A model generated the notes under the pieces. The model made no database searches and was not told where the DNA came from. It saw only the letters and a program-made list of their open reading frames with translations. A program made the translations under genes and the position numbers. Below are positions 1 to 10,835 of a DNA stretch of 27,023 nt, in pieces (position 1 is the first letter of the stretch; every line of letters begins with the position of its first letter). This stretch comes from Podila epigama. Its lineage: Eukaryota; Mortierellomycota; Mortierellomycetes; Mortierellales; Mortierellaceae. The stretch covers positions 1 through 27,023 of the forward strand of contig JAAAVE010000083.1 of assembly GCA_015679605.1 (NCBI GenBank), given 5' to 3'.

Positions 1-24
1 TTGTGTCAGACCCTTGACGCCCAT
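1..24 (-). CDS. Start of a probable XPG/FEN1-type (PIN-like) nuclease-family protein, cut by window edge
   Basis: On the minus strand an ATG at 24-22 opens the peptide MGVKGLTQ, which runs off the left edge after eight codons. M-G-[VI]-x-G-L-[TW] is the very conserved N-terminus of the XPG/Rad2/FEN1/asteroid family, where the free N-terminus and Gly2 lie at the active site. Eight residues cannot separate FEN1, asteroid-like or Mkt1-like members. The ATG is divergent to the gene at 499, and the roughly 470 bp between them would be a shared promoter. The call rests on this short motif alone and could be chance. Confidence 0.45.
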
Positions 25-498
25 GGAATAGTGAACAAGGTACAGGGGAATTATAAGTTGGATCTGGGCACTGGTGTGGCGTGAGATGAGTAGGCATCAG
101 TGATGACAGCCTGCACAAGGAGGGGAACCTGAGCAGGGAGAAGACGGGCAGCCTGAAGAGTTGAACTTGAATAAGGCGGTGAGGGGTGAGGAGAAGGAGA
201 AAAAGAAAACGAAGAGTGTGAAAGGGGGGGAAAAATCAGTTTTCGCCACCGAACATGACATATGGCAAAGAGCAAGAAAACGAATTTAGGTGTAAAAAAA
301 GTCACTGGATCTCGAGAGAGGAACACCAAAATGGTCACTCCTACCATAATTTTTTTTTTTTTTTTTTTTTTTTTCCAACACTCATCATCACCCTTTCTCT
401 CCTCTTGGACCATCCTTTCACTCTTGACAGCACTCAAACCAAGTGAACCTAAACCTGTGATTTGCCTAGAGCAATCAAATACCAACTTCCAATACAAC
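25..498. promoter_or_regulatory. Putative divergent promoter region with a 25-nt T tract
   Basis: There is no convincing gene here. The stretch lies between the minus-strand ATG at 24 and the plus-strand ATG at 499. It holds a purine-rich block (about 175-240), a run of 25 T (350-374) and a pyrimidine-rich stretch just after it, typical of fungal promoters and 5' leaders. Open frames across it are produced by the homopolymer and pyrimidine bias. Confidence 0.45.
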
Positions 499-1976
499 AT
501 GGGTCGCCCAACTGCCCGCAATCTTGAAAATGACCTTTTATCAAAGATCAAGATTCTCTTTGACCGCTTCCTAGAGACTGACCAGAAGGACAATGTAATT
601 GGTCTGTTGGGATGGTGTTTTGGCTGCTTCGACATCATGATTGAAACAAGGAAGAAGAAAAAAAGTTGATTAACAATACCTTTGTCCTATTTGCTTCAAC
701 CCCATAGCATGCCATCCCCTTTGACTTTGAGCGCTTTGTGGATTCATTCGATGACAGTTTCACAGTCAAGGTATTCGAGTTTATGGTTAAGGAGACAGCC
801 ATTCGATATCGTAGCATTCAATCTGCTTCACTCGACAACTCTAGGTCTGCACCCCAAACTCCCTTCAGCAACCACTATCGCCATCTTGATTTGCTTGCCT
901 TGCCCCAACCACAACGTAGGCACCAGCACTTTCAAGCCCATGAAACGAATCCCCATGTTGAAGGTGAACAACCAGCTCAGTCCTCATCAAATACCACTAT
1001 ACCAACTAATTCTGGAGGCTCTTCAAACCTCCCAGGCGCTACGACACAACTTGGAGGGAGGCGATCAAGAATGGCGTACAGGACACCAAATAGTGATCGG
1101 AGCACTGTACCCACAAGGCCGCTGTCTCTTCCTTCCACCTCAAGGTGGGTCGGCGTCTTGAGTGGTGAAAGGGCTCAAGATGCATCTACCACCCCAGCGA
1201 CAACAAATTCTAACAACAGGCGATCGTCACGACGTGGAGACAGTTTGGAGCGACAACGCGCGTTCATTTTCGGACCTCCGCCGAGCATTATTGACTCGAT
1301 GGAATCACTGCACAGTGAACGGGGTGAAATTGCATCGCCATCGTTTATGGCGTTCTCTGACCTTTTTGGACCAAGCAACTTTGAGAATGACCCGTTGTTG
1401 GGTCACCATGCCCATGAGATCCGCCAGCAGCAGTTTAGAAATCTTTATGTTCAAGAGCTTTTAGCAAGGTCCAACAGAGCAGATAGACAACGCCAGCAAC
1501 AACTACAGCAGCGACATCAACAGCTACAGCAACAGCAGCAGCAGCAACAACAACAACAACAACAACAGTCGCAGCAGCAGCAGCAATCACAGCAACCACA
1601 GCATGAACAGCAGCAGCAGCAAGATGCAATGGTCAATGGGCAGAACATTCCAATTGTGCAGTCACTTCAACAGCCACTCAACGCGCCCCCTATTCCTACG
1701 GACTCTCAGCCTGAATCAAGCTATCATGGCCAAGAAAATGGTCTGATGCTTCTACACTCAGGTTCATCAACTCCAATGTCCATGAGCGATCGAGTCAACG
1801 AGTTCCGTGAGAGCGCTCAACGTGCGCGAGCGGCCATGAGGAACGCCTCGACATCAGATTACACAATAGAAGAGGATGCGTTATTAGTGCTGCGAACAGG
1901 AGAGGTCAGTCGTCGCCGAAGGAGGCCACAGGCCGCAAGGAGTCCTACAGATTCGAGTCAGGCTGAACATGGGTGA
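499..1976 (+). CDS. Glutamine-rich protein of unknown function (two exons)
   Basis: Not recognised. The proposed model is exon 1 499-594 and exon 2 708-1976, joined in phase 0 across a 113-bp intron (GTAATT...CATAG, with a branch-like TTGATTAAC at about 665-673). It encodes 454 aa. The intron is supported because the exon 1 frame hits a stop soon after 660, while the joined product reads smoothly into a charged, Phe-rich segment (FDFERFVDSFDDSF, residues about 37-50). Residues 1-68 look like a compact helical domain. The rest is disordered: Ser/Thr/Pro-rich, then a Gln tract at about 290-337 encoded by mixed CAG/CAA, and a basic cluster (RRRRRP) near the C-terminus that could be a nuclear localisation signal. 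A transcription or RNA-related scaffold role would fit but is speculation. AATAAA lies 105 nt after the stop. Confidence 0.6.
1489..1623 (+). repeat. CAG/CAA polyglutamine tract
   Basis: Imperfect CAG/CAA trinucleotide run inside the coding frame of the gene at 499-1976, translated as Gln with scattered Leu, His, Ser and Pro. The mix of codons suggests the glutamines are kept at protein level and not only by slippage. On the opposite strand it gives a spurious Ala/Val-rich open frame. Confidence 0.85.
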
Positions 1977-3422
1977 TATTCTGCTGACATCGTTAGACTC
2001 GGAACGATTCCACGTTCCCCTTTTTTCTTTAGTTCATGCATCGTTTGTGTTGGTTGGCCCAAGATAGTGTTAAGCACTCTAATAAATCTCGCGTGTCTGG
2101 TTGGTCCTCATGTTATTATATCTTGGGTTTTCAGTCACGACAGGTTGGCGGTTAGAGACTTGGTCCACGGCGACATCCTCCAGATGTGGCAGGAAGCGCG
2201 TCAAAGGGTATTATTGGATTGCTTCTATGGTGTATAAATCAACCTATATGAAGATAGTCTTTTGGGCACACTTTGGAAGGAGCCATTGGACTCAAGGTTG
2301 TTCGAGATTCCAAATGACGATGGGTGAGATAAATCTGTCTTTTTCACTTGCACGAGTTGCTCTTCTCCTTTTTGCTTTTTCTCTCTCTCTCTCTTCTACT
2401 TCTTCTCTTTCCCTTCTTTGTGTACATTTTCACCATCAGCTTGTCTACACTCTTCGCGTCTGCTGCCTGTAAACTTGGTCGTGTTTCTCTTAGTCTGCCA
2501 CTCGCTCACCTTGCTTTCGTTTCCTTGCAATTACTTCCTGTAAGCAAAAAGGTGGAAAAAGGACAGGTAATAATCCAAGGCTTCCAGTGACAGTTGACAG
2601 GGCCTTCCTGCTATCCTGTTTCATTCTCTTTTTTCTTCTCTGTCGGTCTCCATCTCTTTCTATTTTCTATTTCGTCTTTGTCATTTTCATCCTTGTCTTA
2701 TTTGATACACTGACCGGAGGATAGGCCTGGAAGGTGAACCGAAATCAAATACTGGTCGATATTTTTTTATCATCAAGGAGTGTGAGTTTCGGGATTAAGA
2801 TTCCTAGTTCTTCTCTCGACTGGCTTGGCGCCATCTTTATTACGCATCCATGACACAGCTATCAAATCCAAAGCTCAAGCCATCTCCATGTACTCGCCGT
2901 CATCGCCGGACACAAACTTCGTCGTCTTCGAGACAGCACCATGGGGACACCCTCTGGTTAGTTGTCCCCGTGATGCATCCTCCAATGCCGTGGCAACATC
3001 TTCCTGGTCTCCACGTGTGCCTGGTCTCTCGGACCAAGCTTGCTGCCAGGTCCAGCCATCTTATTTCCCATTCTTGTCGTCGCCAGCACCAGCTTTACCA
3101 CCTCCACCACTATCATCATCGTCATCATCATCATCGCCACCATCAAACTCAGCTACTCTACTACTACCTCAACTATCACCATCATCATCATCATCCGCTT
3201 TATCTATTCCAGCAAGACTCAAACAAAAGTCACCGTACTCATACTGCTCCTGGCATCAACCTTCTCCATCATCACCGTCGTCGTCGAACGCCAAGTCTCG
3301 ACAACACCTCCTCTCACTTGAACCCTGTAAATACACTTGAATCACTATCCTTCAAACGCCATTGGCTACATCCAAGCAGGATACCTCGTCACCATATTCC
3401 TTCTATCACTACAGCACTCCTA
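1977..3422 (+). other. Long intergenic/leader region before the WSC gene, pyrimidine- and CA-rich
   Basis: I see no supported gene. After the 3' region of the upstream gene comes a CT-rich block with a (CT)n run near 2380-2410, then a TTTCTTCTC-rich promoter-like block to about 2700. From about 2850 to 3320 the sequence is dominated by CAT/CAC/CCA triplets. That composition leaves several plus frames free of stops and makes Ser/Pro- or His-rich translations. These overlapping open frames cancel each other as coding evidence, so I read the block as the 5' leader of the WSC gene. An upstream first exon cannot be excluded. Confidence 0.4.
2081..2086 (+). terminator. AATAAA polyadenylation signal of the Gln-rich gene
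   Basis: Canonical AATAAA about 105 nt downstream of the TGA at 1974-1976 and followed by a GT-rich stretch. This is a reasonable position for 3' end formation. Confidence 0.45.
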
Positions 3423-6193
3423 ATGGCCCTCTCACTTTCATCTCTCACGAGTGCTCAGCTCAGCCTTGGGTGTTACGCCTCTGGTGTCGTCCTCACCTCT
3501 GCCGGCAGCACTCTCCAACAGCCGCCCATCCTCCAGGGTCTCTCTCCACCATACCAGGATATATTCATGTCCCAGGGCCTTTGTACAAACTACTGCAAGA
3601 CGAATCAATACAAGTATGCCATCACGCAGAATGGAACAGCCTGCCTTTGCTCAAATCAACAACCCTCTGCATCAATCAGGGTGGACACTGCGTTGTGTAA
3701 CAAACCGTGCGCTGGATACCCGTTTGAGATGTGTGGCTCCGACATTACTCAGTCCCAAACCTCTGCTGCGGGCTCTACAGGAGCCTATGTCAATGTGATG
3801 CTTGTCGGTAATACTCTAGAGAACAAGAGCTCGTCAGACCCAGTCCTGTCCTCCGTCAAAAACGCCCAGAGTACTCTTGATGAGACGCTGTCCTATTCAA
3901 AGATGGAATCTTCATCCGTGGAGGGCAACCAAATGCCAGAGTCCAGAAAGGACCACGAGGGATCTGATGATCATCATCGTGAAGGTATGAATAGTTGTTA
4001 TGAGGGCGAGCTGCACATTCTCTCACAAGGATTTTTGTTTTTAAATATATTATATATCCTTGATAAAGGGGAGTTCTTGACTGACGTTATTCTTGTGGGT
4101 TGTTGTTATCACTTTTCAATCAAAACAACTAGGCGACATTGAAGGCGAGAAAAATAATGACGACGAAGACCATGGTTCCAAGGTCAAGAACAAAAGCTAC
4201 CATAAGGATGGCGACGATACCACAGAGAATGATGACGAGGATGATGACGACGACTCGGACGATGGAGAAGAGGTCAATGAATCTACACACGCGCCTTCAG
4301 GGTCAGGTAATGCAAGTTGTCTGCGCGTCTCTTTTTGTTAATTGTACTTTCTCACGCGAGACAACAGCTATATGTATATGCTTCCCATTGACATGAAAGC
4401 AATATATAGATTCATCAAGAGGAATCCCAATAGCGACAACGATTGTAGGCGTGGGATGTCTGATCGGTATTGTGTCCTTTTTCATCTACTGGGGCCGCAA
4501 ACGGAAACGGGAGCGAATGCGTGAGGCTTGGGTCGACTCGGTTTTCGGTACTACGGGGGGTTCATGCGATGGTAATCGGCGCACCAATAGTCGATCGAGC
4601 GGTCAATGGCATACGGATGATACTGAATCATCCTTTGACAACACGAGTGAGGTGGTCGAGCGAAGGAAAAGTGCTGTGAGTGGACACCTACGCGCGAACG
4701 ACGCCTTTATCCGATCTATACAGGCTGCAGCTGTCATGAGGCCTCCCATTAAACGAGCTTCCGCTGCCATGCCAACAGCTTCAAACGCGAGTTACGGCCA
4801 AACGACCATAGCTCCGATACACCATCCACTTCCTGCGGCTCAGATGCAAGAGTTCTATCCCGAGTTTTACGATGGCGGGGACGATTACGAAGATGCACAG
4901 TTGTCGTATTCGGACGAATACCTAGTCCCAGAATCTTTACCAGCAAATGTTGGACGAATGCTTCCCACCCAAGCCTCTGCGGTTGCTCATTCTCTGGCAT
5001 CACCGTTACAACGTCCGCCGAATGCTGTCTTGCCTGGTCTAGTTACAGTGACGCCAGGCAACATTTCTCCTCTTGAAGAATACCATACTCATCGAGGTTA
5101 CGCTGGGATGCAAGCCAGCGAAGTGACTCAGGCACGCGTGGATACGATCTCACTACCTATTGGCTATGGCCATCATACTGGACACCACAGCCTCAATGAA
5201 CGTTCGACAATAGTGCCACTCGAACAGACCTTGTACGACGTGTCACCATCCGTCGACCCCTTTCAGGAAGAGCCAATTGCTACTGTTCACCCACTGAGTC
5301 CATGTCCCCCAAGTCATCGCGCAGACAAGCTGTCTCAATATTCCCGTCGTCCTCTCCACCCGCTCCATTCGCAATATCGGAATCGGCCAATTCACCGACA
5401 CTCATTCCAATCTTTGTATGAGGAGACTCTGCCTACAGGAGTTTGGCGGGATAGGTACTTGTCATCACATCCATCGTATCGTCGACCGTATAGCTTCACA
5501 GGCAGCCATGATGCACTGGAAGAGGAGCGGGAAAAGGCACTCGGGTTCCGGACACGATTTCTTTGTGAGACTGACACGGAAGGTCCATTTAGCGAGAGCG
5601 AGTCTCGCCATGATCAGGGTCAAGGCCAGGGTCAAGGCCAGAGTCAAGGCCAGAGTCAAGCCGAGCCTCTTAATCAAGACGGTGACGAGGGTCAAACAAA
5701 CATTGGATTGACGCAGCGTTTTAAGAAAATATCCATACCTTATGTTCAAGCAATTCGCCAGCAGCAACTTGAGTACCATTCCGGTTTTGGTCGTAGAAAC
5801 AGCACTGGCTCCATTGGTGGTGATAGTTTCACACGCGAAATGGGAGGCGACCTACATGTAAAATATCGACACCACAAAGAAGAACGCGAGCAACCAATGG
5901 CCCCAGCCCCCGGTCCTGCACCAGCGACCGAGCGCCGGTGGAGTCGAGTCCTGAAGAATGTTGGCAAGGAGTTTAGCCAGCGGTCGCGTGGGCCTCCTCG
6001 GGACGCGGAGCAGGGAGCCAATGGTAATGGAGGATATGATACTGACTTTGATGATGGATCATCTTTCAAGAGAGGAACGAAGGGCCGCCCGTCGCGGCAT
6101 CGACAAGTGCACTCTGGTAGCCTTGCTAGTTTCCGAGGCTTGGGTGACCCAAGTCATCCACGTCTCCGAGTGACGAACCCGGATCGAGAATGA
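3423..6193 (+). CDS. WSC-domain single-pass membrane protein, cell-wall stress sensor type (three exons)
   Basis: Model: 3423-3984, 4133-4306, 4410-6193 (introns of 148 and 103 bp, GTATGA/CTAG and GTAATG/ATAG, both phase 1), 839 aa. A short hydrophobic N-terminus ending in Ser-Ala-Gln precedes a WSC domain at about residues 17-125: LGCYASG, a YC pair, a CLC motif, a CNKPC motif and a CGS motif give the expected conserved cysteines. A Ser-rich stretch and then a strongly acidic, Lys-containing segment (about 189-245) lead to one membrane helix (about 251-273), followed by a basic stop-transfer GRKRKRER. The remaining 565 residues form a large cytoplasmic tail, far longer than in yeast Wsc1-3. 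In yeast, WSC proteins sense wall stress and signal through Rom2/Rho1. That role here is inferred from architecture; WSC domains also occur in other carbohydrate-binding proteins. The start is uncertain: the signal peptide from 3423 is short and the frame stays open upstream. Confidence 0.75.
5619..5661 (+). repeat. 12-bp tandem repeat encoding Gly-Gln/Ser-Gln
   Basis: About three and a half copies of a 12-bp unit of the form GTCAAGGCCAGR, in frame within the cytoplasmic tail of the WSC protein, translated as alternating GQ and SQ dipeptides. The unit length is a multiple of three, so copy-number change would keep the frame. Confidence 0.85.
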
Positions 6194-6212
6194 ACTATTA
6201 ATATGATATATG

Positions 6213-6218
6213 AATAAA
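6213..6218 (+). terminator. AATAAA polyadenylation signal of the WSC gene
   Basis: Canonical hexamer about 20 nt after the TGA at 6191-6193, in AT-rich sequence. Confidence 0.55.
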
Positions 6219-6735
6219 GACCACATAACACAAACTCATAAACACGATTCTCGAACAATAATGCATACGAAGCGCTCGCGCATTGACACTCACGCACAAA
6301 CACGGTAAAAAGTCATTCAGGAAAACACTGATACTTGGGCAAACATGGAATGTTGCTTGTGTGAGCATACCCCATGCTTTTTTCTGTACAACCAGGCATG
6401 TGACCGCGCACCAACTTTTCTTACACCTAGTTCATAGTTCTGGTGGCCGTGCGGGGTCGTGCGAGGGTCGTGCGTCTGTGTCGTTCTTGGGACATGACCC
6501 CTTTCATATTCCAGGGTAAAGAAGGAGTCATTTCATAAACACAGAGTGACCGCTGTCCGTGGGATGTTTTTTTTTTTTTTTTGTTGGAAGGTTTGGCATG
6601 GTTGAGTGGCGAACTGACTGGCTAGCATTGGAAAAAAAAGAGTGGATGAAAATAGATGGATTGGTTGGGTCTGGACATGTAGATTGGATGAATGCATGAA
6701 ATGACAAAGACATCATCTCTGTTGAGATTAGTGTC

Positions 6736-6835
6736 TCATCACTCTCACTCTCTTCACTCTCACTCTCATTCACACTCGCACACCCATACTCATACTCTAA
6801 CTCACACACACACACATTCACATTCTCACTCTCTT
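6736..6835. repeat. CACTCT/CACA low-complexity array
   Basis: Imperfect repeats of CACTCT, CATTCACA and CACACA on the plus strand, 260-360 bp upstream of the preferred start of the Mtc6-like gene. Pyrimidine-rich plus-strand tracts of this kind are common in fungal promoters. Confidence 0.7.
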
Positions 6836-7096
6836 TCAAGGCCCATCCTTGAATCCTGCAATCCTTGAACCTTTGGGTACCCCTCCACAATGTGGAAACA
6901 TCCATCTCCCCCACGACCACCCTCAATACTGCCAGCATCACTACCCTCACCAACATCACACCTACCAGCACCACCACTACCGTCAGCACCACCACGACCA
7001 CAACCATCACTTCTTGCCATTCTTACACTCCCTACGACAGAAAACACGCCTGATAATGCCACTCTTCACAATCCTTCCTTTGAATCATCATCACAC

Positions 7097-10000
7097 ATGC
7101 AACGCGCTCGTTGTCATTCTGCCCGTCCAGCACATGCACCCCTCTTGTTCTTTGCTTTGCTGATCTTGAACTGTTTCTCCATTTCATCCTCATCGAGATC
7201 CGTAGCAGCAACAACAGGACCTGCTGCAACAAGGATGCCAGTGTCATCTCTATCAGCATTGAAAGCCGTGGCTGCAACATTTTCATTACTACCGCTCATT
7301 CCACCATGTCTCGCTGAACGAAACAGCAACTCAAACCAGAGGCAGCGCGTTGACACGCCATCCCCGGACGATTATACACCCTTGTCCGGCCCAGACTTTG
7401 CCTTTACCCCACGCACGCCACTAGGAAGCCTCAAGGACCCACGTGAGTATGCTGATGGCGCCTTGGCCACCCAGAAACTTATTGCCGCTCCCCTCATCCC
7501 TCTCGACCGTCAAATGTGGATCGGCGTTGATACCCGCACAGCATACTTTGGCAATAATTTTAGTGGTGATAAGATCGCCAACGTCTCCCAGTTATTACAG
7601 GCGGGCATGAGGCGCCTTGTAGTCGATCTTTGGTGGGATGGTGCTGCTCCAGGTTGGCAGCTCTGCCCAAGGATTAAACGGAACACGGCCCAACTCTCAA
7701 ACATTCGTATGGCACTAGAGCAGGCTGGTAGTGTGGAAGAACCCGCGATTCAGGGTATGGGTCTCCCAGACAGTCAAATTCTACGTGCTCAAGTCTTGCC
7801 CAACCATGAACCTGCAGGCAGCGCATCAGACCACCTTGCCAACGACGCAAAGCTCACTCTACTCCAAGGAGAGGAAACAGGGTTAGAGCAGAGACAAGGA
7901 CAAGAAGAAGGACCTGCCATTAGACCGACTTTTGAAAAGCGGGACAGCAACAAAAACAAGAATCTTTTATCCGAGAAGAAGCAGGGAGTTAACTCTTCAA
8001 AAATGAAACCAACAGCAGTCAGGAAAGAAACACATCGAGGTCCATCTAAAGACCGATCAATAACAAGGCCTTCAACAAGCACAAAGACAAAGGAAGGCTC
8101 GTCTGAATGGTATCGGAGAAAGAGACCTCATCATCGGCGACCGATAAGGCCAAAGTCCTCGAGGTTGAACAGGAAGTCACAGCACCATGGCGCAGGAAAA
8201 TCGCCCACTCCGGTGGCCATAAATAGAGTCGCTATGGGGACATCGTCTCAGCCGGCGCGTCATCATGTGGCTATGAACAAGGGTATCGTGTCGACTTATG
8301 ACCGAACTGCGGCTAACGACGAAACCGTGGATGGGATCACTTGCTCTTCGGGCGATGATGTTGTCATTCTTTTGCAGTCTCTCTTGAACTGGATCCAACA
8401 ATCCACCGAGGATGAGCTCGAGGACGTCTTTATGCTCATCCTGAATCTAAATGAGCTCACCAATACCAGTCTTGGGTCTAGGGCTCCATCACATCCCACG
8501 CCCATACCACCCATACCGTCGACCCCTTCTCCTTCTTCGTTGGCCACAGGGCAGACACCTACCGAGCCAACGCTCAGCAATGAGGAGTTTTTCTCTTTTC
8601 TCCGGTCGCCCAACACCAACCACACCGTCAAGGCGCTGCTCCCACGCATGATCTCACTTAAGGAGCTCTTTCTGGATGCCTTTCCATCCCTGATCTACAG
8701 CCCTCACCAACTCGAAGAGGATCGTCAGGATCTAGGGAACACTTGGTGGAAAACAAGGCCCGTTGGTTTGGATTATTATAACACGACTGTCGATCCTGTC
8801 ACTGGACGTACGCAAACAAAGACGGGTTGGCCAACGAGCCATTACTTGACCGAGGTTATTAACCGTAAGGTCATTGTTGGATTCGGTGCCAATAACCTCA
8901 AGGCTACCACCACTTATAATATCACGGATGACTACACGACTATCTATACGTCTTCGGTCCTGGGACCCGCCATGACCAACAGCAGTCTGATTCGTATCAC
9001 ATCCGACCTCCACCTTGATCGGTGCATCTTTCCCATGCCTGGCATGGTAATGCTCCCCACTGGCCGGGAGGAGGAAGGCACCTTGGTTGAGGAACTAAGA
9101 AGAAATGTCTCTGGTCCTATTTTATCTGAGCAAAGCTGGGGGTTTTCAAGCATGTCCGACACAAATGATGCACCATGGTCCTATATCTCGGGCCAACTTG
9201 CTGTAAGCTTTTTTTTTTTTTGGACAAGTCATGTTTCATTCCAGGAAACAAAAGGCGGAAGACGGTTACAAGATTGTGGTAATGAACTTGCTGGTTTCGA
9301 GAGTTGTCAATGATCCATTGTTGGATTTTTGTTCAAGAATCAACTCATCGGGAGACTGGTCGCGTTTTCATTTGGTGTGTTTAGAGATAGGAATGCCTTC
9401 AACTTGGTTTAATGGTTGACTTGTTGTTGGTGTTGCAATGGGAACCTCTCTCATTTTTTGGCAATGGCTTGATACATGAAAGGTATAATGACATCCATTC
9501 TCGCTGCGATCTAATGCATGCTCCATGCTTTTCTTATACTGTTGTACGACAAGTAGAGCAATTGCGGGTTTTCTCCACTTGTAAGGGCCACTGGACCATT
9601 ACTCTCGTTCTCAGAACAGGCTGCGATGAGCATCTGGTCTTGGGATCTTGACCAACCACCTATCGACCAGATTGTCAGCCGTGATCGTCGCTGTGGGGTC
9701 ATGCAAAGCAATGGACGATGGGCAGTCCAGGACTGTAATATGAAACTCCCTGTCGCGTGCCGTAAATCTGGTACTTCGGGTGTTGTAAGTTTTTTATCAT
9801 CATTATTATGATTATTTACGTCTTGCTTGTCATTTAATGGTCGAGTACCCAGTGACTTTGACCTTATGGCTGTAATCTAACGATTTGACATCAATCTTCC
9901 TGTTGTAATTCACCTAGTGGCTCATATATGAAAAAGGCGCGAATAACTACCGCGATGTGACCTGTCCTGAAGGTTATCAATTTGATGTTCCAAGGACATC

Positions 10001-10835
10001 CAGGGAAAACCGTTTACTCTATCAGACGTTGCTGAGATACTGGAATGAGACCAACCCAAGCCTTTACACCTCTCTGATGCAGCTCCAGGCGCAGGAAAAC
10101 CGACGCTTGGAGTCGGCACTTCAAAGTCCTTATTCTCTGTTGAAATTGTTTCAGCCGACTTTGCGCAAAAGGCACGAGGATCCAAATGCAGGAGACGATG
10201 ACGATGACGATGATGACGAAGATGACGAATATAGCGTCAACGAGAGAGGGCACAAGATAGTCCTCGATGAGGATGAGAAACAGGAAAATGAAAATGGGGG
10301 CAATCCAACGACTCGCGCACGCATTAGGGACAAGAGTGCTGAAGAGGTTATACCTTCGAATGCAGCCAAGGGGGTGTTATCGTCGATGTCAGCTCGGGCG
10401 CCGGTGGCGGCCGGGTTGGCGAATCAAGGCATGGTCTGGATTGACATCTCGAGTTGGCAAACAGCTGGATGCTGGGTCCCTGGAGGGCCTCAAGGCAAAT
10501 GCCCATACCAGGACCCTGATAACACGGTTGCGCTCCGAGATATGATTATTGTCTCGACCGTTGGTATGTTTGAGAAGTGTTGTTCGTAGCTCTTTTCCCG
10601 AGAGTTGGCGTTAGACGTTCACACGTCGATATTTTGTCGCTTACCTTTTTCATTTCCTTTTTTTTTTGCTCCACTTTGATTTATGGAACTAGGTGGAGGT
10701 ATTATGCTGTTGCTTGTAGGTATGTTCTTGTACCTCAAGTGTAGACGGAACGTTCGGTTGCGCAAGGCAAACAAGCGCAGAGAGGATGTTCGCAACAAGA
10801 TTATGCGGACTGAGGTGGAAACGGTTCCTGCATAA
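7097..10835 (+). CDS. MTC6: Mtc6-like membrane glycoprotein (maintenance of telomere capping protein 6 family), four exons
   Basis: Model: 7097-9202, 9620-9784, 9918-10563, 10693-10835 (introns of 417, 133 and 129 bp with GTAAGC, GTAAGT and GTATGT donors), 1019 aa. A hydrophobic signal peptide follows Met1. Mtc6-type landmarks are GMRRLVVDLWWD then WQLCP (about 170-191), a WSWDLDQPP / CGVMQSNGRWAVQDC / VACR cysteine-rich segment split by introns, CPEGYQFDVPRT with ENRLLYQ, a SSWQTAGCW / GKCPY motif (about 936-957), and one C-terminal membrane helix (about 963-985) with a short basic cytosolic tail. The family is known from yeast for genetic links to cdc13 telomere capping; its biochemical role is unclear and the N-terminal half resembles PLC-type phosphodiesterase folds. 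At 1019 aa it is about twice the yeast length, because of a Lys/Arg-rich insertion (about 255-400) and an Asp-rich tract (about 850-862). ATG at 7235 also begins a good signal peptide and is a real alternative start. Confidence 0.78.
9203..9619 (+). other. 417-bp first intron of the Mtc6-like gene
   Basis: This is the longest intron in the window, from GTAAGC with a following T tract to AACAG. Skipping it joins GQLA to AAMSIWSWDLDQPP in phase 0, as expected for the family. The nearer acceptor at 9613-9614 would put a stop five codons later. A CCAG/GTAATG pair near 9243-9280 could bound a short alternative exon, but nothing in the protein requires it. Confidence 0.6.

Larger units (their letters stand above)
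6194..7096 (+). other. Intergenic region and leader of the Mtc6-like gene with CT/CA microsatellite
   Basis: Apart from the WSC polyadenylation signal I see no gene. A T tract lies near 6567-6581. A CACTCT/CACACA-type low-complexity array runs from about 6736 to 6835. The block 6890-7060 is rich in CCA/CAC/ACC triplets and stays open in the Mtc6 frame, but its Pro/Ser-rich translation looks like leader sequence and not protein. Confidence 0.5.

Noticed and set aside
51-638. 195-codon minus-strand open frame
   Set aside because: It reads through the 25-nt homopolymer as a run of Lys and overlaps exon 1 of the plus-strand gene; the rest comes from purine/pyrimidine bias. No domain seen.
1435-1629. 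Minus-strand Ala/Val-rich open frame
   Set aside because: Antisense of the CAG/CAA polyglutamine tract.
2101-2590. Plus-strand open frames with hydrophobic, Ser/Leu-rich translations
   Set aside because: They follow the CT-rich promoter block, which encodes Leu/Ser/Phe in any frame. There is no family resemblance and the frames overlap one another.
2825-3340. Ser/Pro-rich and His-rich open frames before the WSC gene
   Set aside because: Three overlapping frames are open only because CAT/CCA triplets contain no stops. None reads like a folded protein or has a credible signal peptide.
5465-5779. Minus-strand Leu/Thr/Ala repeat open frame
   Set aside because: It is the antisense shadow of the 12-bp GQ/SQ repeat in the WSC tail.
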